DNA of 64,000 bases from an uncultured Alphaproteobacteria bacterium. GTDB lineage: Bacteria; Pseudomonadota; Alphaproteobacteria; RF32; CAG-239. Below are positions 7,725 to 17,171 of the stretch, piece after piece (the stretch's first letter is position 1; each line of letters starts with the position of its first letter). The stretch covers positions 1 through 64,000 of the forward strand of contig CAKQDU010000001.1 of NCBI GenBank assembly GCA_934229625.1, read 5' to 3'. A model generated the notes under the pieces. That model was given only the letters and a program-made list of their open reading frames with translations. It searched no databases and had not been told where the DNA came from. Position numbers and translations under genes: made by a program.

Positions 7725-8567
7725 ATGTTGAAAATTGCCTATCAAGGAGCAGCCGGAGCTTATTCACACATTGCTTGCAGTCAGCTGTTTCCAAATCAGG
7801 AATATGTGCCGTGCGACACTTTTGAAATCGCTATGGAAATGGTAAAAAACGGAAGCGTTGACAAGGCTGTTATTCCTGTCGAAAATTCCAATGCCGGACG
7901 GGTTTCCGATGTGCATTTTCTACTGCCAAAAGCCGGACTTCATATAGTCGGAGAACATTTTTTGCGTGTAGAACATCAGCTGATAGGCGTTAAAGGCGCT
8001 AAATTAGAAAATATTGTATGCGCGGCGTCGCATCCGCAGGCTTTGGCGCAATGCTCTGAGTTTTTGCAAAAGCATAATATTAAGGCGCTCAGTCGTATAG
8101 ACACAGCAAAATCATGCGAAAAAATCGCACAGGAACAAGATATAACTAAGGCTGCGATTGCCTCGAAGTTGGCAGCCGAAATTTATGGCTTGCAGATTTT
8201 GGCATCTAACATTGAAAATGCCAATAATAACACTACGCGCTTTTTGATTATGCAAAAAGAAAATGCGATTCCTGCGGATGACGGCGGAAAATTTATAACA
8301 AGTATTGTGTTTGTTACTAAACATATTCCGGCAGCTTTGTATAAGGTTTTGGGCGGATTTGCCACTAATGGAATCAATATCTGCAAACTGGAAAGCTATT
8401 TGCTGAACGGTCATTTCTTTTCGGCGCAGTTTTATATTGAGGTGGAACAGCATATAGAATCAAAAGCTTTGCGTTATGCTATGGAGGAGCTGAAATTCTT
8501 TTCAGAAGAATATCAAATTTTAGGTTGCTATAAAGCTAACTCATATCGGGAGCATAAAAATAAGTGA
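7725..8567 (+). CDS. pheA: Prephenate dehydratase
   Basis: Monofunctional prephenate dehydratase, 280 residues, which makes phenylpyruvate for phenylalanine synthesis. The N-terminal catalytic part opens with IAYQGAAGAYSH and contains the NTTRFLI segment with the catalytic Thr-Arg-Phe. The C-terminal ACT domain (from about residue 195) carries ALYKVL and CKLES motifs, the usual phenylalanine-sensing elements. No chorismate mutase domain is fused. AGAAAGG precedes the ATG. It overlaps the next gene by 4 bp. Confidence 0.93.
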   Translation: MLKIAYQGAAGAYSHIACSQLFPNQEYVPCDTFEIAMEMVKNGSVDKAVIPVENSNAGRVSDVHFLLPKAGLHIVGEHFLRVEHQLIGVKGAKLENIVCAASHPQALAQCSEFLQKHNIKALSRIDTAKSCEKIAQEQDITKAAIASKLAAEIYGLQILASNIENANNNTTRFLIMQKENAIPADDGGKFITSIVFVTKHIPAALYKVLGGFATNGINICKLESYLLNGHFFSAQFYIEVEQHIESKALRYAMEELKFFSEEYQILGCYKANSYREHKNK

Positions 8568-9466
8568 AATTTGCAAAAAGCAAAGAATTGGTCGAATATT
8601 TGCGAAAAAAACATATTTTTCCGCAAATATCAACAGTTGAAGAAATTTATTTAGGCGGAAGTTCATATAATTTTTGCATCAAAACCGAACAAGGTAAATT
8701 TTTTCTGAAACTTATTTATACGGAAAGAGGAAAAGGATTTTTCCTGCATCTGAAAAATATACTGTCGCAGCTGGATTTTTTATATGAACTGCCACAAGAG
8801 AAATTTGAAAATTTTTATTTGTTGGCGATGCCTTATGTGGTAGGGCATAAACTAAAATTTAAGGACTGCACGCCGGAATTATTTGTTAAACTGCAAGCAG
8901 AATATTCAAAACTTCAAACCTGTAATCTGTCAGCTGAATATATAAAGCCACAGCAAAACATGTCTAATATGATAGAAAAAATATCGCAATATTTTCAAAC
9001 AGATAATAGCTTTTCAGGATATATGCTGAATAAATATTTTTGGCGGAAAATAAAACCGGAATTGGTGTGTTTGGATGGCAGCACCAAATTTATTCACGGC
9101 GATTTGACGGCAAACAATATTTTGGTTGATAAAGACGGAATACCGTATTTGCTGGATTTTGAGCAAGTACGCTACGGCTACGAGATTGAAGATGTTTGTT
9201 ATTTGTTTTTGCAGCTCAGCGGTTTTCGCGGCCTGTGGGGTAGAATAGGGCGTTTTGCCCGTCTGCGGAAAATGATTGAACCGCTGATGCAAAATGAAAT
9301 CAGCGCGGAATACTGGCTCTATGGCGTGCAACTGTTTTATCTTAATCATCTCTATCGCCGTTTGAACAATCCCAAAAAACACAGCAGCTTCCGCAAAGAA
9401 ATGTGTCTGCTTTGGAGCCTGCGCCAATACTTTAGACTTTCTCGTTATTTGCACGAAATATGCTGA
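8564..9466 (+). CDS. APH/choline-kinase-like phosphotransferase
   Basis: A 300-residue protein of the aminoglycoside-phosphotransferase/choline-kinase fold. The catalytic loop FIHGDLTANNILVD and the metal-binding LLDFEQV (HxD...N and DFE) are at about residues 176-204; a Gly-rich GGSSYNF and a lysine in FFLKLIY fit the N lobe. It starts with GTG overlapping the pheA stop codon, so it is translationally coupled. The substrate is unknown; a small sugar, amino alcohol or lipid carrier head is likelier than an antibiotic. Confidence 0.7.
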   Translation: MKFAKSKELVEYLRKKHIFPQISTVEEIYLGGSSYNFCIKTEQGKFFLKLIYTERGKGFFLHLKNILSQLDFLYELPQEKFENFYLLAMPYVVGHKLKFKDCTPELFVKLQAEYSKLQTCNLSAEYIKPQQNMSNMIEKISQYFQTDNSFSGYMLNKYFWRKIKPELVCLDGSTKFIHGDLTANNILVDKDGIPYLLDFEQVRYGYEIEDVCYLFLQLSGFRGLWGRIGRFARLRKMIEPLMQNEISAEYWLYGVQLFYLNHLYRRLNNPKKHSSFRKEMCLLWSLRQYFRLSRYLHEIC

Positions 9467-9622
9467 ACAATCGCTCAGCATATCAAAAAAACGTCTATTT
9501 AAAATATTGCTTTTTCATCTGGTTGAAAATCAGAAATAAATGCAATACTGCATTTTTAGCACCAAAGGAGTTTAAATTTTGGCGAAAAGTCTGAATTTCA
9601 ACTCATTTGGAAGGCAATAAAG

Positions 9623-10786
9623 TTACACTTCTTTTACATCTATACACTTTTTTGCTGGATTGTATGAAATCGCCAATTTGCCGCGGCAGAGCTTTTGCGC
9701 ATCGGCGCCGAAAACCTCAAATCGCCAGCCTTGCATTGCCGGAGTGTTTTGCGGCTGATTTAAGATAATAAAGCGCAAATCGGCGTCAGTAGCAATAAGC
9801 CGAGCCGAAACACCATGTTCTTGGCTTTTTATTTTCAGCAGCATCCGCAGCATTTCAAACAAACTATGTTCGTGATTAGGAACTGAAACATCTTTTTTTC
9901 GGTCTTGCCGACAGAGTTCCGCAGAAATTGGATGCTGTCTTGCAAATTGCAAAGTTTCCATAATTTCCGCCCCTAATTTTCCTTTAATGATTTCAGATTT
10001 CAGATTACGGACTTGTTTTAAATCTTCAATAGTTTTAGGAAAAGAGCTTGCTATATTTAATAACACATCGTCTTTTAAAATTCCTGAACGAGGAGTATTA
10101 TATTTTTTAGCGCGTTCTTCTCTCCATTCTGCCAAATATTTCAAAGCCGATAAAAAATGCTGACTGTGAATATTGTGTTTTACACGCATCCAAGCCTCAT
10201 CCGATTTTATGCAATAACAATTTTTATTACAAAGACAGGCTGTTTCTTCTTTTATCCAATCTAATCGTCCGTTTTTTTCCATTTTATCATGCAAAAATTT
10301 ATAGCAGTCGACCAAATAAGTTACGTCATGCAAAGCATAAACCAGCTGGTTTTCATCCAGCGGACGAATGCTCCAATCTGTCAGACGGCAGGATTTATCC
10401 AGCTCGACACCGGTTATAGACTGCACCAAATTTCCGTAACCTATATTGTCGGCAAATCCGCAGACCATGGCGGCAATCTGTGTATCGAAAACATTATTAG
10501 GAATTTTACCGGTCAGATTATAAAAAATTTCTATATCTTGCCGGCCGGCATGAAAAACCTTGACAATATTCTGATTATCCAAAATTGCAAAAAACGGACT
10601 TAAATCCATGTCCTTTGCCAACGGGTCGACAATTGCGGCGTCGCCGTCATATCCTATTTGCAATAAACATAATTTTGGGTAATAGGTGTGTTCGCGGATA
10701 AATTCCGAATCTACGGTAATAAAATTCTGCTTACTTAAAACATCACAAAATTGCGATAATTTTTCTGTTGTATCAATTAAATTCAT
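9623..10786 (-). CDS. rnd: Ribonuclease D
   Basis: A 387-residue 3'-to-5' exoribonuclease for tRNA 3'-end maturation. The DEDD residues are seen in VDSEFIREHTYYP, FHAGRQDIEIF, NVFDTQIAA and YALHDVTYL. An HRDC-like helical domain follows at about residues 215-290. The start at 10786 is chosen because GGAGAAATA lies just before it; a Met seven codons upstream would put this site inside the gene. It lies divergent to aspS. Confidence 0.93.
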   Translation of the reverse strand: MNLIDTTEKLSQFCDVLSKQNFITVDSEFIREHTYYPKLCLLQIGYDGDAAIVDPLAKDMDLSPFFAILDNQNIVKVFHAGRQDIEIFYNLTGKIPNNVFDTQIAAMVCGFADNIGYGNLVQSITGVELDKSCRLTDWSIRPLDENQLVYALHDVTYLVDCYKFLHDKMEKNGRLDWIKEETACLCNKNCYCIKSDEAWMRVKHNIHSQHFLSALKYLAEWREERAKKYNTPRSGILKDDVLLNIASSFPKTIEDLKQVRNLKSEIIKGKLGAEIMETLQFARQHPISAELCRQDRKKDVSVPNHEHSLFEMLRMLLKIKSQEHGVSARLIATDADLRFIILNQPQNTPAMQGWRFEVFGADAQKLCRGKLAISYNPAKKCIDVKEV

Positions 10787-10908
10787 TATTATTTCTCCAT
10801 AATGCACAGAATAACGTCTATTGCTTAAGATTTTTTTAATTTGTGATTGATTTTATTTTCATTTAGTTTTAAAACAGTAACAGTTTTAATAAATTATAAG
10901 AGGATATA

Positions 10909-12666
10909 ATGAACGAATATCGGACGCATACATGCGGACAGCTCAGAGCCGCCGATGTCGGACAGCACGTTAAACTGGCCGGCTGGATTCATCGTAAACG
11001 CAACCTCGGCAATTTGTGCTTTGTAGATTTGCGAGACCACTATGGAATTACGCAATGTGTTTTTGACAGCTCATCTGATTTGTTTGAAAAAATTAAAGAC
11101 ATTAGAGTTGAAAGTGTTGTTGGTATAGAAGGCGAAGTTGTGGCGCGTGAAAGCGTAAATAAAAATATGCCGACCGGCGATATAGAAATCAAAGTTTCGG
11201 CAGTTGAAATTTATTCCGAAGCCGATGTGTTGCCGATACAAGTGTTCGGGGAGGGCGATGAGCCTGAAGAAATGCGCCTGAAGTATCGTTTTTTGGATTT
11301 GCGCCGTGAACGTATTCATAACAATATTTTGCTGCGCTGCAAGGTGATTGCCGAAATGCGCCGCTTGATGACAGAGCAGGGATTTAATGAATATCAAACT
11401 CCGATTTTGACAGCTTCTTCTCCGGAAGGCGCACGCGACTTTTTGGTGCCGTCACGCTTAAATCCGGGAAAGTTTTATGCTTTGCCGCAAGCTCCGCAGC
11501 AGTTTAAACAGCTGCTGATGGTTTCGGGTTTTGACCGCTATTTTCAAATTGCTCCGTGTTTCCGTGATGAAGACCCGCGTGCCGACCGTTCTCCGGGCGA
11601 ATTTTATCAGCTGGATATGGAAATGTCTTTTGTTACGCAAGAAGACGTGTTCAAAGTTATTGAAACCACTATGGGCGGTATTTTTAATAAATTTGCCAAC
11701 GGCCGCACCGTTACGCAAGCTCCGTTTCCGAGAATCGCTTTCCGCGACGCTATGCTGAAATATGGCAGCGACAAGCCGGATTTGCGCAATCCTCTGTTTA
11801 TTGTGGACGCTACTCCGTTCTTTAATAATTCCGGTTTTAGCGTTTATGACGCTAAGGTAGCTAACGGCGAACAAATCCGCGCCATCAAAGCTCCGGCTGC
11901 CGGCAACAAACCACGTTCTTTCTTTGATAAACTTGATGGTTACGCCAAAGAAGAAGGTTTTGGCGGCATGGCTTATGTGGCTTTGTCGGATAACGGCGCT
12001 AAAGGTATTGCCAAATATTTCTCTGAAGAAAAAATGAACGAGCTCAAAGCTTTGTTTGATGTTAAAGACGGCGACGCGGTTCTGTTTATGGGCGGTCCGG
12101 CTAAAACAATCAATAAATTTGCCGGAAAAGTTCGCAACAAATTGGGCGAAGAGCTTGATTTGTTTGAAAAAAATACTTTCAAACTGTGCTGGGTGGTTGA
12201 TTTTCCGTTTTATGAAGAAAATGAAGAAACCGGCGCTATTGAGTTTTCTCACAATCCGTTCTCTATGCCTCAGGGCGGCTTGGACGCTTTGAACAACAAA
12301 AATCCGCTGGATATTTTGGCATATCAATATGATTTGGTTTGCAACGGTGTGGAATTGGCTTCGGGCGCCGTGCGCAACCACGTTCCGGAAATTATGTACC
12401 GCGCGTTTGAAATTGCCGGTTATGACCGTAGTGTTGTAGACAACAAATTTGGCGGCATGATTAGCGCGTTCAAATACGGCGCTCCTCCGCACGCAGGCTG
12501 CGCTCCAGGTATTGACCGTACGGTTATGCTGCTTTTGGACGAGCCGATTATCCGCGATGTGATTTTGTTCCCGCTGAACGGCAAGGCTCAAGATTTGATG
12601 ATGCAAGCGCCGAATACGGTTACAGAACAGCAGTTAAAAGAACTGCATATTCAAATTAAAGAGTAA
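10909..12666 (+). CDS. aspS: Aspartate-tRNA ligase
   Basis: Bacterial-type class II AspRS, 585 residues. The OB-fold anticodon-binding domain is at the N terminus (GWIHRKRNLGNLCFVDLRD); class II motif 2 is FRDEDPRADRSPGEFYQLD and motif 3 includes GIDRTVMLLL. The GAD insertion domain lies between. Length fits the bacterial form. No asnS is in view, so whether it also charges tRNA-Asn cannot be told. A terminator follows. Confidence 0.97.
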   Translation: MNEYRTHTCGQLRAADVGQHVKLAGWIHRKRNLGNLCFVDLRDHYGITQCVFDSSSDLFEKIKDIRVESVVGIEGEVVARESVNKNMPTGDIEIKVSAVEIYSEADVLPIQVFGEGDEPEEMRLKYRFLDLRRERIHNNILLRCKVIAEMRRLMTEQGFNEYQTPILTASSPEGARDFLVPSRLNPGKFYALPQAPQQFKQLLMVSGFDRYFQIAPCFRDEDPRADRSPGEFYQLDMEMSFVTQEDVFKVIETTMGGIFNKFANGRTVTQAPFPRIAFRDAMLKYGSDKPDLRNPLFIVDATPFFNNSGFSVYDAKVANGEQIRAIKAPAAGNKPRSFFDKLDGYAKEEGFGGMAYVALSDNGAKGIAKYFSEEKMNELKALFDVKDGDAVLFMGGPAKTINKFAGKVRNKLGEELDLFEKNTFKLCWVVDFPFYEENEETGAIEFSHNPFSMPQGGLDALNNKNPLDILAYQYDLVCNGVELASGAVRNHVPEIMYRAFEIAGYDRSVVDNKFGGMISAFKYGAPPHAGCAPGIDRTVMLLLDEPIIRDVILFPLNGKAQDLMMQAPNTVTEQQLKELHIQIKE

Positions 12667-12674
12667 CAATATAT

Positions 12675-12704
12675 AAGGCTCTGCCGCAAAAAGGCGGAGC
12701 CTTT
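12675..12704 (+). terminator. Terminator after aspS
   Basis: AAGGCTCTGCC pairs with GGCGGAGCCTT around a GCAAAAA loop, with a short T tract. Confidence 0.75.
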
Positions 12705-12776
12705 ACTTGAAAATACTTGCAAAAGATGGAAAATTGTCTAAACTAAATTATTATTTATTTGGGGAGATTATAAATC

Positions 12777-13862
12777 ATGAAAAAATATTTGTTTTTGACC
12801 TGCGCTTTATTGATATCAGTTCCTGCCTATGCATCCACAGATGATTTGATTAAAAGTGTAAAAAACAAAAATTTGTCGGAAGTTGAAACATTGCTGAACA
12901 ATGGTGAAAATATAAATGGCGCAAATGCTCAGGGAAATACGGCTTTGCACTATGCGGTTGCCACAAATAATGCCGATATGGTAAAGCTTCTGTTAAAATA
13001 TAATGCCGATATGAATGCAAAAAATACTAAAGGATGGTCTCCGCTATCTATTGCCGAAAAGAAAAATGTCGGAGAAATTTATGATATTTTAGAAGCTAAA
13101 ATTTCTGCTGACGAAGCTGCGGCAAAAGCTAAGCTTGAAGCGGAACAAAAAGCCGCTGAGTTAAAGGCAAAACAAGAAGCCGAGGCTAAAGCTGCAGCGC
13201 AAAAAGCTCAGAAATTGAAAGCGGAGCAAGAGGCAAAAGCCAAAGCGGCAGCAGAAAAAATAGCTAAAGAAAAAGCTGATGCCGAAGCACGAGCAAAAGC
13301 TATGGCTGAAGCCAAAGCTAAAAAAACAAAAAAGGTGGCGGCTGCACAAGCACAAAAAATTAAAGAAACTCAGAATAAAATAAATAGTGAGAAGGCGGCT
13401 CTGTCGCAAAAAGCTGAAAAAACAGCAAAAAATATAAATGCAAAAAAAACGGCAAAAAATGATGTTTCTAAAAAATCGGAAATTAAGATTGTTAAAATTC
13501 CTTTGAAGAAAAATTCAAAACAATCAGTAGCTAAAACAGCCGAAAAAAAACAAGTTAAAGCATCGGAATTATCTTCAAAAATTTATCAAGGGCAAGAAGA
13601 AATTGTTTATTGTCTGCAATATTTAGGCCTACAGGGAGAGCAAAAAAATATGACGGTTGCCGCGGAATATTATGCGGCTGAAAATGGAGTAAACAAAACA
13701 CGTTATGATGTTGCCGCGGCCGAAGCCAAAAAATATTATGAAAATTCATCTGAGGCAGACATTAAGTCCAGAGCAGATTTATGCGGAAAATATATCACTC
13801 CCAAAAATGCGGTTGAACAAAATAAAATTATACGCAGTATAAATCGTTCTATTGGATTTTGA
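12777..13862 (+). CDS. Periplasmic ankyrin/coiled-coil protein
   Basis: A 361-residue exported protein. A signal peptide (MKKYLFLTCALLISVPAYA) is followed by two to three ankyrin repeats (about 24-105; GNTALHYAVATNNADMVKLL), then a TolA-like Ala/Lys/Glu-rich coiled coil (about 113-230), a Lys-rich linker and a C-terminal domain of about 100 residues with a few Cys. The ribosome-binding site is GGGGAG. Ankyrin repeats bind proteins, and a long helix could span the periplasm; the partner is unknown. Confidence 0.8.
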   Translation: MKKYLFLTCALLISVPAYASTDDLIKSVKNKNLSEVETLLNNGENINGANAQGNTALHYAVATNNADMVKLLLKYNADMNAKNTKGWSPLSIAEKKNVGEIYDILEAKISADEAAAKAKLEAEQKAAELKAKQEAEAKAAAQKAQKLKAEQEAKAKAAAEKIAKEKADAEARAKAMAEAKAKKTKKVAAAQAQKIKETQNKINSEKAALSQKAEKTAKNINAKKTAKNDVSKKSEIKIVKIPLKKNSKQSVAKTAEKKQVKASELSSKIYQGQEEIVYCLQYLGLQGEQKNMTVAAEYYAAENGVNKTRYDVAAAEAKKYYENSSEADIKSRADLCGKYITPKNAVEQNKIIRSINRSIGF

Positions 13863-13882
13863 TTTACCGGAAAATTTAACAG

Positions 13883-13922
13883 CAACGCCGCCTTTGTTTT
13901 AAGAGACGGCGTTGAATTTTTT
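13883..13922 (+). terminator. Terminator after the ankyrin gene
   Basis: CAACGCCG pairs with CGGCGTTG, then AATTTTTT. Confidence 0.8.
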
Positions 13923-13931
13923 GTCTTTAGA

Positions 13932-14040
13932 AAACCCACCAAAATGATGAGTAGATGTTAGTAAACCGTATCTGTATAAACAGCTCGTCCTATTCGGCAC
14001 ATAGCCATATTCAGCCGACATTCGTCCAACGGAATCAGAC
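13932..14040 (-). repeat. Decayed type-2 prepilin leader
   Basis: The minus strand resembles the type-2 leaders at 34376 and 37489: the GATGTCGGCTGAATA-like core, the GAGC.GTTTATAC segment and the GGTGGGTTTT end are recognisable. The terminator stem no longer pairs, and no prepilin gene follows on the minus strand. It is a dead cassette remnant. It directly abuts the histidine-kinase fragment at 14070. Confidence 0.7.
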
Positions 14041-14069
14041 AGCGGCTGTCCGGTACGGAAAATTAAAAA

Positions 14070-14255
14070 GTTTGGGCGCTGGCTACGGCTCGCTTTATTG
14101 CCGCAGCGTCAGGCAATGTGGCGGCTTTTGTGCAAAATGACGGTCCGCGTAGCACTTTTGTTTCAATCGAACTGCCGCATATTCTGCAAAACGACAAAAT
14201 TCGGCTCATCAACGGAATTGACAAGCACACCTTCGCCCGGCAGTTTGCTAAATGA
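14070..14255 (+). pseudogene. C-terminal remnant of a histidine kinase
   Basis: About 61 codons with no start, reading ALATARFIAAASGNVAAF and later STFVSIELPH, then a stop at 14253-14255. This matches the end of a HATPase_c domain (the G2-box helix and the final TxFxxxLP strand). The ATP-binding N and G1 boxes and everything before are gone. The break coincides with the decayed prepilin leader, so a rearrangement involving that element probably removed the gene. Confidence 0.55.
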
Positions 14256-15182
14256 CTACTCTTTTTTGTGCAATGATTTTATCAGCAAATAATGCTGACG
14301 GCGATTTTCACGCTTAGCATTAGCGATGCTGTCAAGTACAATTCCAATTAAAAAGCTGATTAAACTGCCCATATATATACCGATAATCACAATCAATGTC
14401 GGAAAATGCGGAACTTGTCGGCTTTGATAATATTCCAGAACTATCGGAATAAAAAATGTCGTGGCAAAAATAAAAGCAAACAAAGCAATTAAACTGAAAA
14501 ACAGCAGCGGACGTTCTTCTTTTACCAATGTGAAAATTGTTTTTAAGATTTTCAGCCCGTCTTTATATGTAGAGAGTTTGGAATAAGAACCAGACGGACG
14601 CGAAAAGTAGTCGGTTTCTATTTCCGCCATCGGCAAACGTGAAGACAAAGTATAAACCGTAAGTTCTGTTTCTATTTCAAAACCGGTCGACTGTGCCGGA
14701 AAAGTTTTTACATATTCTCGTGAAAACACTCTAAAACCCGAAAGCATATCTTTAAGTTTTTGGCTAAAAAAGATTTGCACCAACTTTGTCAAAATAAAAT
14801 TACCGCTGCGATGCCCTATGCGATAAGCATCGTTTTCCACCTCTTTACGTGCACCGACAACCATATCCAAATTATTATCCTGTAGATAATTTATTAAATC
14901 CTTACAGCGACTTAAATCGTATGTTTCATCACCGTCTGTCATCACATATACATCGGCATCAATATCGGCAAACATACGATGAACTACATTGCCTTTGCCT
15001 TGATGATTTTCATACTTTACAACAGCACCTGATTTTTTAGCAATTTCAGCTGTTTGGTCTGTAGAGTTATTATCGTAAACATAAACCACGGCAGACGGCA
15101 GATATTTTTTGACATCTGCTATTACCTTAGCAATAGATTTTTCTTCATTATAACAAGGAATCAGTACGGCAATTTTAGTCAT
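14256..15182 (-). CDS. Membrane-anchored GT2 glycosyltransferase
   Basis: A 308-residue family 2 glycosyltransferase of the polyprenyl-phosphate sugar synthase type. IPCYNEEKSI and YDNNSTDQT form the nucleotide-binding start and TDGDETYD carries the DXD metal site (about residues 80-86). Two hydrophobic segments near the C terminus (about 228-290) anchor it. It would transfer a sugar from a nucleotide donor to a lipid phosphate, feeding the adjoining GT-C-like protein. Its ATG overlaps the stop codon of the upstream gene by one base. Confidence 0.85.
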   Translation of the reverse strand: MTKIAVLIPCYNEEKSIAKVIADVKKYLPSAVVYVYDNNSTDQTAEIAKKSGAVVKYENHQGKGNVVHRMFADIDADVYVMTDGDETYDLSRCKDLINYLQDNNLDMVVGARKEVENDAYRIGHRSGNFILTKLVQIFFSQKLKDMLSGFRVFSREYVKTFPAQSTGFEIETELTVYTLSSRLPMAEIETDYFSRPSGSYSKLSTYKDGLKILKTIFTLVKEERPLLFFSLIALFAFIFATTFFIPIVLEYYQSRQVPHFPTLIVIIGIYMGSLISFLIGIVLDSIANAKRENRRQHYLLIKSLHKKE

Positions 15183-16828
15183 TAGTCATCTCCAAGAATT
15201 TGTTTTTTCAGTTCCTGCGGCACACAGATTTTTGCTTTTGGCTCTAAATTACTTTTAATTTCCCGGCAATACAATTTTTTTTCTTCTATTTCTTTTTTTG
15301 CTAGTTGTGTTATTCCATATCTAAGAGGGTTTGGATGATTAGGATGATTCCCGTATTCTTTGAAAACTAAAATATCAGGGCCATTATAATTTTTTAGAAT
15401 ATTATCTCTAATTTGTTTATACTTATTCTGATTAACAAAATCACTTCCAAATGTCGAGACATACCCTACAGCGCGTATATTATTAGACTTTGCCCATTCA
15501 GCAATATATAATGATGTTGGAGCATTATATGTTTTAATAATGCAATCTTGAGGGAAGGAAAACTGTTCAACATCAAGAAATTTATCAGAATTATTATAGG
15601 CTCTTACATCTTCTTGAAATAAAGTAAATATTGCAATTATAATTACCAAAATTACACAAATGATAGATTTTAATATCTGCTGTTTCTTATTATCTAATAT
15701 TTCACAAAAATAAAAAACGACTAAACGGCAAATAACCATACACCCCAGCATTTCAACAACTATTATATATCGCAATATCGAAAATAGAGCCATCCAAATA
15801 AAAAATGTAACAATCAAAAATGTAAAATAAACACCCCATTTATAGTTAGTTTTGAAAAATAATCTGGCTTTTTTAGAAAACATAAAACTAAATATTGTTA
15901 AAAGAAATATAGTATAATAAACAGTTAATCTGATATCATAAAAGCTGGTTTCGGCTATTTTATATTTGAAACTATGCCAAATAAATGGAAATATAAAATA
16001 GTTTTTTAATGAAGGCAAAAATTGTGTATCCCGATAGTTAGATTCATAATAGTATTCCGACTTAAATATAAAGTTAGCAAATGGGAAAAACGGATTTTGG
16101 TACCATTCCCAATAGTGCCACATAAACCAACCGTTAGAAAGCAGATACCCTAATAACCCACCGGCAGCAAATAGTGAGATATACAATAAATGCTTATTAA
16201 GTTTTTTATAGAATATCACAGAAGTTAAACCAGCTCCTAAACAATAGCTGACAACAGTTGGTTTTAAGCCTAAAGCAATTCCCATCAACAAACCGACAAT
16301 TAAAAATTTATACCCTTTCTGTAAATCGGGACGGAAAGTAATTTTAAATAGTAAATATAAGCCGGCTAAAATAAATGTTGTTACTTGTATTTCATTTGTA
16401 GATGTTCCCATCTGCACCACAAATGCTTGTCCTGTGGCTGCCACAGCCGTAGCTATAATAGTTGTTATAATTCCGTTCCAAGTATGATTATCCCAAAACA
16501 AACCGCAAATTTTGATAAAGAAAAACAGACAAACACCACAATATAACCCTTGTATACCATAAATTATTCCTGGATAATCATTAAGATACTGTATCATCCA
16601 ATATAAAGGCAAATCTGGCAGCGGATTAAAAAAAGAATTTTCACCGCCCAAAACAATATCGTAATTAAGTCTGTTATGCAAAAATGCAAAAGCGTTGTAA
16701 TAATGGTAGTTCAATAAATCCCAAAATAGTTCATTACGATAGATAAAACCCAAAGTAAAACCAAAAATTAAGCATAAACTTAATGTAAATATGTTATTGT
16801 TTATAGTATTTAATATTTTAGTATTCAT
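15182..16828 (-). CDS. Multi-pass GT-C-like membrane glycosyltransferase
   Basis: A 548-residue protein with about ten or more hydrophobic helices and a short soluble C-terminal part (from about 430). The first periplasmic loop (NELFWDLLNYHYYNAFAF) has acidic and aromatic residues as in GT-C enzymes using lipid-linked sugars. It is very AT-rich. It forms an overlapping pair with the GT2 enzyme at 14256, which probably makes its lipid-sugar donor. The acceptor is unknown; an O-antigen or other surface glycan is plausible. Confidence 0.65.
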   Translation of the reverse strand: MNTKILNTINNNIFTLSLCLIFGFTLGFIYRNELFWDLLNYHYYNAFAFLHNRLNYDIVLGGENSFFNPLPDLPLYWMIQYLNDYPGIIYGIQGLYCGVCLFFFIKICGLFWDNHTWNGIITTIIATAVAATGQAFVVQMGTSTNEIQVTTFILAGLYLLFKITFRPDLQKGYKFLIVGLLMGIALGLKPTVVSYCLGAGLTSVIFYKKLNKHLLYISLFAAGGLLGYLLSNGWFMWHYWEWYQNPFFPFANFIFKSEYYYESNYRDTQFLPSLKNYFIFPFIWHSFKYKIAETSFYDIRLTVYYTIFLLTIFSFMFSKKARLFFKTNYKWGVYFTFLIVTFFIWMALFSILRYIIVVEMLGCMVICRLVVFYFCEILDNKKQQILKSIICVILVIIIAIFTLFQEDVRAYNNSDKFLDVEQFSFPQDCIIKTYNAPTSLYIAEWAKSNNIRAVGYVSTFGSDFVNQNKYKQIRDNILKNYNGPDILVFKEYGNHPNHPNPLRYGITQLAKKEIEEKKLYCREIKSNLEPKAKICVPQELKKQILGDD

Positions 16829-17136
16829 ACATTTTTATCCAACTTATTTTTATGATAATAATATACTATTAATTTACGTATACCAATAAATTTAGAATTT
16901 TATAAACATATTAACATAACATATCAATTAACTTGATTTACACCAATTATAGTTATGACAAATTTCTTTGCACTATATTTGCTTTTTTATTTCTGCCGAT
17001 ACTCCGGAGACCGAACGTTTTAATTCTGCAACTATCCGCCTTATGCTCTTATCTGTGTCGCTAAGCCTATTTTTATTATCAATCGTTCGTTTTCTGTTTT
17101 TATTTTACAATATCTGTTATAAATTTCAAAATTAGC
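16829..17136. other. AT-rich divergent intergenic region
   Basis: A gap of over 300 bp between the GT-C gene (minus) and hydE (plus). Apart from the hydE promoter at its right end I see no confident gene, repeat or hairpin. The GT-C promoter must lie here but no clear boxes stand out. Confidence 0.5.
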
Positions 17137-17164
17137 TTGTTTTGCTTAATAGTATTTATATACT
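17137..17164 (+). promoter_or_regulatory. hydE promoter, probably giving a leaderless mRNA
   Basis: TTGTTT (17137-17142), 16-nt spacer, consensus TATACT (17159-17164). The hydE ATG begins 8 nt after the end of the -10 box, where transcription should start, and there is no Shine-Dalgarno sequence. Confidence 0.55.
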
Positions 17165-17171
17165 TAATAAT

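Noticed and set aside
11458..12606. Minus-strand frame of 382 codons inside aspS
   Set aside because: Fully antisense to a confident AspRS gene; its composition reflects the complementary strand of biased codons.
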